Shown piece by piece: positions 21,174-24,900 of a DNA stretch of 24,900 bases. The notes beneath the pieces are model-generated. The model worked only from the letters and a program-made list of their open reading frames with translations, was not told the origin of the DNA and did no database searches. A program made the translations under genes and the position numbers. The stretch comes from UBA6065 sp038063975 (lineage in GTDB: Bacteria > Patescibacteriota > Minisyncoccia > Phycocordibacterales > UBA6065), in contig JBBTTY010000035.1 in NCBI GenBank assembly GCA_038063975.1, forward strand, positions 1 to 24,900, read 5' to 3'. Every line of letters starts with the position of its first letter. The first letter of the stretch is position 1.

Positions 21174-22904
21174 ATGAATGAAATAAATAAAAATTCAAAA
21201 AAAAATGGCTATGCTCTGGTTACTGCCCTGATTTTTTTTCTAGCTGCTACAACGGCGGTGATTGCTGGAATATCTGATGCCGTTTTTCGTGAAGTTCGTA
21301 CGATAAAAAACGAATCATTATCAAAACAAAGCTATTTTACTTCAGAGTCGGCCATCGAAGATGTCGCATACAGAATAAAAACAGGCAAAATTGTCGAAAA
21401 TTCCGAATCTCTCACTCTGGCTACATCCACAGCCATGGTTACAATCACAGAAACACCAGATGATTCCAAAGAAGTGGTATCAGTAGCTGATGCCGGTGGA
21501 ACAAAACGCACTACAAAATTGGTTTTGAAAGAAGGCGCGGGTGTTTCTTTTGCCTATGCTATCCAAGGTGGTATAGGAGGTATAGATATGGATGGTGGTG
21601 CTAGTATTGTTGGTGATATATATACTACTGGTTCTATACGTGGTTGCGATTCTTGTACCATTTCCGGAGAAGCGACAGCTGCCGGTAAAACTTCTGTCGT
21701 TTTGGATCAGGACAACGGTACACCGATACCACCAAGCCAATCTGTTGTTTTTGGTAATGCTAATGGAACCCAAGATCTTGCCCAGAGTTTTACTGTTTCA
21801 GATGGTTTATCAATAATGAAATTATCTTTATATGTGAAAAAAAATGGTAATCCATCGAATGCCACGGTAAAGATAAATACAAATAATTCTGGAAGTCCTT
21901 CAGGAACGGTTTTGGCCAGCGGCACATTATCTTCTTCACTCATTGGAACTTCGTATGGTTGGGTTGATATAACTTTAACTTCAAATCCCGTACTTTCAAT
22001 TGGGACCACGTACTGGATTGTTGTGGATGGTGGCACAAATTCATCCAATTATTATAATATTGCCACCAATTCAGTTTATGGAAATGGTCAGGCAAAAATA
22101 GGGAAATATAATTCGAGCTGGAATAATACTACACCTACTGGTTTGGATTTATATTTTAAAGTTTATATAGGAACAAATGGCGAAGGCATCGTCGGTGAGG
22201 GTGCTTCTAATATGCTCACGGTCGGAAGTTCTTATTCATACAATGCTAGTTATGTCTCTGCTACCGGACCTCTCTATTGTCAGATTGGATTACAAAATAA
22301 CAAACCATGTGATACGTCTCGTGCGGATCCAGCTTATAAGGATTATCCCGTACCCGATGCAAAAATTAACGAATGGAAAGATGAAGCCGATGAATCGGTT
22401 TATAATGGAAATTATTCTGTTGATTCGACAGGGGCAACACTCGGTCCAAAAAAAATAAATGGTAATCTGACAGTGAGTGGCGGTGGAACTTTGCGAGTTT
22501 CTGGCACTCTCTGGGTTACGGGAAATGTGAATATAAGCGGTGGAGGATATATGAGACCAGATGATGATACAAAGAGTTATGTGGTCGTGGCGGATGGAAA
22601 TATAACTCTATCTGGCGGTGCTCAAATTTTAGGAAATACAGATAGTCACATATTATTGTTGTCTACGAGTAGTGGTGATCCCGCTGTGTCTATAAGTGGT
22701 GGTGCGAGCGACACGGTTATTTTTGCTCCAAATGGAGGTATGTTTATTTCAGGTGGTGCAAATTTGAAAGCTGGTTCGGCAAAGCATATTTCAATAGATG
22801 GTGGTTCTAGTATTACTTATGATCCCGATTTAGCGGATCTAAACTTTTCATCAGGTATGGCAAATATGGGTTTTCAGATAAAGTCATGGAAGGAAACAGA
22901 GTGA
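21174..22904 (+). CDS. PilX/GspK-like minor pilin with surface domains (576 aa)
   Basis: The N-terminus MNEINKNSKKNG-YALVTALIFFLAATTAVIAGI is a pilin-like leader and helix. No Glu is present at +5 (Thr is there), as is usual for PilX and GspK tip-type subunits. A PilX-like segment follows (SYFTSESAIEDVAYRIKTGK). A domain at about 190-332 (DLAQSFTVSDGLSIMKLSLY, SPSGTVLASGTLSSS, YWIVVDGGTNSSNYY) has the choice-of-anchor jelly-roll look. A 'GPLYCQIGLQNNKPC' disulfide candidate and a C-terminal region at about 420-555 of repeated TVSGGGTLRVSG / NISGGGYM / TLSGGAQILG / SISGGAS turns, likely a beta-helix, complete it. It is the last gene of the pseudopilin run and, by analogy with GspK, could cap the fibre tip. 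Confidence 0.8.
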   Translation: MNEINKNSKKNGYALVTALIFFLAATTAVIAGISDAVFREVRTIKNESLSKQSYFTSESAIEDVAYRIKTGKIVENSESLTLATSTAMVTITETPDDSKEVVSVADAGGTKRTTKLVLKEGAGVSFAYAIQGGIGGIDMDGGASIVGDIYTTGSIRGCDSCTISGEATAAGKTSVVLDQDNGTPIPPSQSVVFGNANGTQDLAQSFTVSDGLSIMKLSLYVKKNGNPSNATVKINTNNSGSPSGTVLASGTLSSSLIGTSYGWVDITLTSNPVLSIGTTYWIVVDGGTNSSNYYNIATNSVYGNGQAKIGKYNSSWNNTTPTGLDLYFKVYIGTNGEGIVGEGASNMLTVGSSYSYNASYVSATGPLYCQIGLQNNKPCDTSRADPAYKDYPVPDAKINEWKDEADESVYNGNYSVDSTGATLGPKKINGNLTVSGGGTLRVSGTLWVTGNVNISGGGYMRPDDDTKSYVVVADGNITLSGGAQILGNTDSHILLLSTSSGDPAVSISGGASDTVIFAPNGGMFISGGANLKAGSAKHISIDGGSSITYDPDLADLNFSSGMANMGFQIKSWKETE

Positions 22905-22910
22905 TATAAT
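22902..22910 (+). promoter_or_regulatory. tpiA extended -10 promoter (leaderless)
   Basis: TGATATAAT forms an extended -10 that begins in the last codons of the PilX-like gene. Six nt separate TATAAT from the tpiA ATG, so +1 is predicted on the A of the start codon. No -35 is needed with an extended -10, and none is clear. Confidence 0.65.
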
Positions 22911-22916
22911 ATCTGT

Positions 22917-23687
22917 ATGAAGCGAATACAGAAAAAATTCACGATTGTGGGCAACTGGAAGATGAATCCGGATACGGTGGGAGAAGCGAGAAAATTTTTT
23001 TCGGCTATTTCACGTAGAGCGGCAAAGAATTCTAAAGTGGCGGTGGTGATTGCTCCGCCGATGTCTTTTATTTCGATTTTATCCGGCAAGAAAATCCACA
23101 TTTCTGGGCAAGATGTCTCGGCAGAGCTGCGTGGCGCCTATACTGGTTCTGTGAGTGCGCGGCAAGTTCGGAGTGCCGGTGCCGAATATGCCATTATAGG
23201 GCACTCCGAGCGTCGCGCGGCCGGCGACAATAATAAAATCATAGCCCAAAAAACCGCACAAGCTTTGGATGCAGGATTGCGTGTCATTCTCTGCGTAGGA
23301 GAGATAGAGAGAGACAATCATGCCCGCTATTTGCGTGAAATCCGCGAGCAAATCACAACCGTCCTCTCGAATCTGTCCGATAAAAAGAAAATCCAATGGA
23401 TAACAATCGCTTATGAACCTGTCTGGGCCGTTGGTAAAAATTATGATACGGCTCTCAAACCAGCAGACATTCATGAGATGACAATTTACATAAAAAAAAT
23501 CGTCTCGGAAATTTTTGGCAAAAAAATTGGACTAAAAACACCAGTTATCTATGGTGGCTCTCTCAATTCCGAAAATACCCAAATGATCTTGAAAGAAGCC
23601 TTTGTTGAGGGTCTTTTGGTAGGCAGACAATCTCTAGATCCAGAGGCTTTTGGTAATATAATCGAGTATGCAAATGACCTCTCCTAA
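22917..23687 (+). CDS. tpiA: Triosephosphate isomerase
   Basis: A 256-aa TIM-barrel enzyme that interconverts dihydroxyacetone phosphate and glyceraldehyde 3-phosphate in glycolysis. The catalytic residues are visible: N13 and K15 in VGNWKMN, H96 in IIGHSERR and E167 in AYEPVWAVG. Loop 6 (VWAVGK) and the phosphate-binding IYGGSLN and GLLVGRQSL motifs are intact. Its 3' end overlaps pgk by 20 bp, so the two glycolytic genes form one unit, and the TATAAT near its end could also start pgk separately. Length is normal. Confidence 0.97.
   Translation: MKRIQKKFTIVGNWKMNPDTVGEARKFFSAISRRAAKNSKVAVVIAPPMSFISILSGKKIHISGQDVSAELRGAYTGSVSARQVRSAGAEYAIIGHSERRAAGDNNKIIAQKTAQALDAGLRVILCVGEIERDNHARYLREIREQITTVLSNLSDKKKIQWITIAYEPVWAVGKNYDTALKPADIHEMTIYIKKIVSEIFGKKIGLKTPVIYGGSLNSENTQMILKEAFVEGLLVGRQSLDPEAFGNIIEYANDLS
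23657..23662 (+). promoter_or_regulatory. pgk -10 box inside tpiA
   Basis: TATAAT at 23657-23662 lies in the last codons of tpiA, 5 nt before the pgk ATG at 23668. This gives pgk a possible leaderless start of its own beside read-through from tpiA. Confidence 0.4.
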
Positions 23688-24825
23688 TTTCAATATTCAG
23701 TTTAAAAAAATTATTGATGAAAAAAATTTGCGTGGCAAGCGAGTGCTCTTACGTCTCGATCTCAATGTGCCGATCATAGGTGATGATGTTCGGGATGATT
23801 TCAGAATACAAAAATCTCTGCCGACTCTCCAATTTCTGCACGATGCCGGAGCAAAAACAATTATCATAAGCCATCTCGAGAGCGAACTGACCGATTCTCT
23901 GGCCAGAGTGGCCTCGTATATTTCCAAATCAATACAGCTCAAGGCGTTTGTAGCAAAACTCGATGACGCACAGACGGTAGTTGGAAATATGGCAGAAGGT
24001 GATATCATCATGCTCGAAAATTTGCGCAAAAATTCTGGCGAAAAAGAAAATAATCCAGTTTTTGCCGGTCGACTCGCTTCTCTGGCCGACATATACGTAA
24101 ACGATGCATTCGCCGTCTCTCACCGCAACCATGCTTCTATTATTTCTCTACCTCGACTTCTACCATCATATGCCGGTCCTCTACTGACAAGCGAAATAGC
24201 ATCACTTTCAAAAGCTTTTAATCCGCCGAGACCATTTCTCTTTATCATAGGCGGAGTCAAATTCGAGAGCAAACTGCCTCTCATAGAAAAATTTCTCGAC
24301 ATAGCTGATTATGTATTTGTCGGCGGTGCTCTGGCCAATGATATTTTCCGAGAAAAAGGATACGAAGTAGGACTTTCTATCATTGCCCAGACTAAAACAA
24401 ATCTAAAACATGTCGAAATGAATCCAAAACTGATTATTCCGACTGATGTTATAGCCGTGAGTACACTCTCAAAAAGCGTAAAAAGTCCGGACGTAGTCGG
24501 TCCTGACGAAAAAATCGTGGATGCTGGACCACGAACGATTGATCAAATGGCTGACCTCCTAAACGATGTAAAATTTGTCATATGGAATGGACCTCTCGGT
24601 GATTATGAAAAAGGTTTTAGTGAGGGTACGGAAAATTTGGCTAGAGTCATAGTAGAATCAAAAGTAGAATCAATTATAGGTGGGGGAGATACTATTGCTG
24701 TTATAAATAAACTCGGACTACTGGAAAAATTCTCTTTTGTCTCTACAGGTGGTGGTGCCATGATCGAGTTTCTCGCCCGCGGTACTCTGCCTGGTATAGA
24801 AGCCTTGACAGATAAAAATATTTAA
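23668..24825 (+). CDS. pgk: Phosphoglycerate kinase
   Basis: A 385-aa glycolytic kinase that makes ATP from 1,3-bisphosphoglycerate. The substrate Arg of the N-domain is in RLDLNVP (29-35), ENLR is at 117-120 and NDAFAVSHRNHAS holds the later Arg. The C-domain has GGVKFESKLP at 195-204, the nucleotide-binding WNGPLGDYEKGF, GGGDT and STGGGA. The usual HLGRP motif is changed to HLESE (69-73), so the conserved substrate-binding Arg that follows the Gly is missing, and the loop to SLARVASY is shorter than normal. The start could be 23668 or 23674; both overlap tpiA. Length (family about 390-415) and motifs make the family certain. Confidence 0.95.
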   Translation: MQMTSPNFNIQFKKIIDEKNLRGKRVLLRLDLNVPIIGDDVRDDFRIQKSLPTLQFLHDAGAKTIIISHLESELTDSLARVASYISKSIQLKAFVAKLDDAQTVVGNMAEGDIIMLENLRKNSGEKENNPVFAGRLASLADIYVNDAFAVSHRNHASIISLPRLLPSYAGPLLTSEIASLSKAFNPPRPFLFIIGGVKFESKLPLIEKFLDIADYVFVGGALANDIFREKGYEVGLSIIAQTKTNLKHVEMNPKLIIPTDVIAVSTLSKSVKSPDVVGPDEKIVDAGPRTIDQMADLLNDVKFVIWNGPLGDYEKGFSEGTENLARVIVESKVESIIGGGDTIAVINKLGLLEKFSFVSTGGGAMIEFLARGTLPGIEALTDKNI

Positions 24826-24832
24826 GTATAAA
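24805..24832 (+). promoter_or_regulatory. Consensus-like promoter at the window end
   Basis: TTGACA (24805-24810), a 16-nt spacer and TATAAA (24827-24832), beginning inside the pgk 3' end. Transcription would start near 24839. This is one of the best promoters in the window and points to a gene or RNA beyond it. Confidence 0.6.
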
Positions 24833-24838
24833 TGGGAA

Positions 24839-24900
24839 TAGAAAACTGTGTAAATTCTGGGGTCAAATGCAACTCGGTTGCTAATTACTCCTCAGAATAC
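24839..24900 (+). ncRNA. Possible structured RNA or leader, cut by window end
   Basis: Downstream of the promoter, ATTCTG (24854-24859) can pair with CAGAAT (24893-24898), next to GGGG/CTCC, with an inner perfect stem GCAAC/GTTGC around TCG (24869-24881). No known riboswitch or RNA family is recognised. A reading frame from ATG 24832 is open to the window end (23 codons), but the promoter's -10 overlaps it, so coding from that ATG is unlikely. Confidence 0.3.

Noticed and set aside
24832..24900. Start of a coding gene at ATG 24832
   Set aside because: The ATG overlaps the predicted -10 box, so the transcript would start after it; kept only as a possible RNA or leader.

Overview
The window looks like a piece of a Patescibacteria (CPR) genome, most likely Parcubacteria. 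This is inferred from style, not from a marker gene. The AT-rich core genes include compact versions of universal proteins (a trigger factor without its PPIase domain, a PilB without its usual cysteine cluster). There are many secreted or membrane-anchored Ig-like and 'VGIGT..P' surface proteins and a simple type IV pilus set. Almost no gene has a Shine-Dalgarno site; instead many ATGs lie 5-9 nt after a TATAAT-like -10 box, which suggests leaderless mRNAs. A run of 10 Ns at 2735-2744 is a scaffold gap.

Layout. 1-730: a short GC3-rich orphan gene of unknown function, ending at a terminator-like hairpin. 727-3721 (minus strand): rny (RNase Y), a 490-bp intergenic region with a modular palindrome, several hairpins and the gap, then a small zinc-ribbon protein and clpP. 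3845-5098 (plus): a RelBE-type toxin-antitoxin pair with a textbook promoter, followed by rsmE. 5094-5215: a long symmetric hairpin that contains the stop codons of both convergent genes, rsmE and tig. 5211-8313 (minus): tig, a single-TM small protein, a secreted coiled-coil protein and nusA. 8546-16257 (plus): six exported or membrane proteins (Ig-like type I membrane protein; giant Ig/Thr-Asn protein; AWS..IGW repeat protein; small TM protein; two paralogous fibre-like proteins). 16287-22904 (plus): pilB, a possible 36-aa ORF, pilC, three pseudopilins and a PilX/GspK-like minor pilin carrying large surface domains. 22917-24825 (plus): tpiA and pgk, overlapping. 24805-24900: a promoter and a hairpin-forming stretch that runs off the window.

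How it fits together. PilB (ATPase) and PilC (platform) would assemble pilin-like proteins into a pilus or pseudopilus. The upstream exported proteins are the plausible surface partners, and two proteins from the two halves appear to share the same jelly-roll-like insert. rny, nusA, clpP and tig are housekeeping RNA and protein quality genes; tpiA and pgk are adjacent glycolytic steps.

The most striking signal is a family of about 110-140 bp modular palindromes at 2436-2556, 8329-8438, 18043-18159 and 19587-19725. Each has long outer arms that pair only within the same copy, a GCACG box, an inner hairpin with a TGCT/TACT loop and a second GC-rich hairpin. One copy, with perfect 40-bp arms, lies in frame inside the leader peptide of a pseudopilin gene, between its MKK start and the FTLMEV cleavage motif. 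This resembles the behaviour of Rickettsia palindromic elements, with an unrelated sequence.
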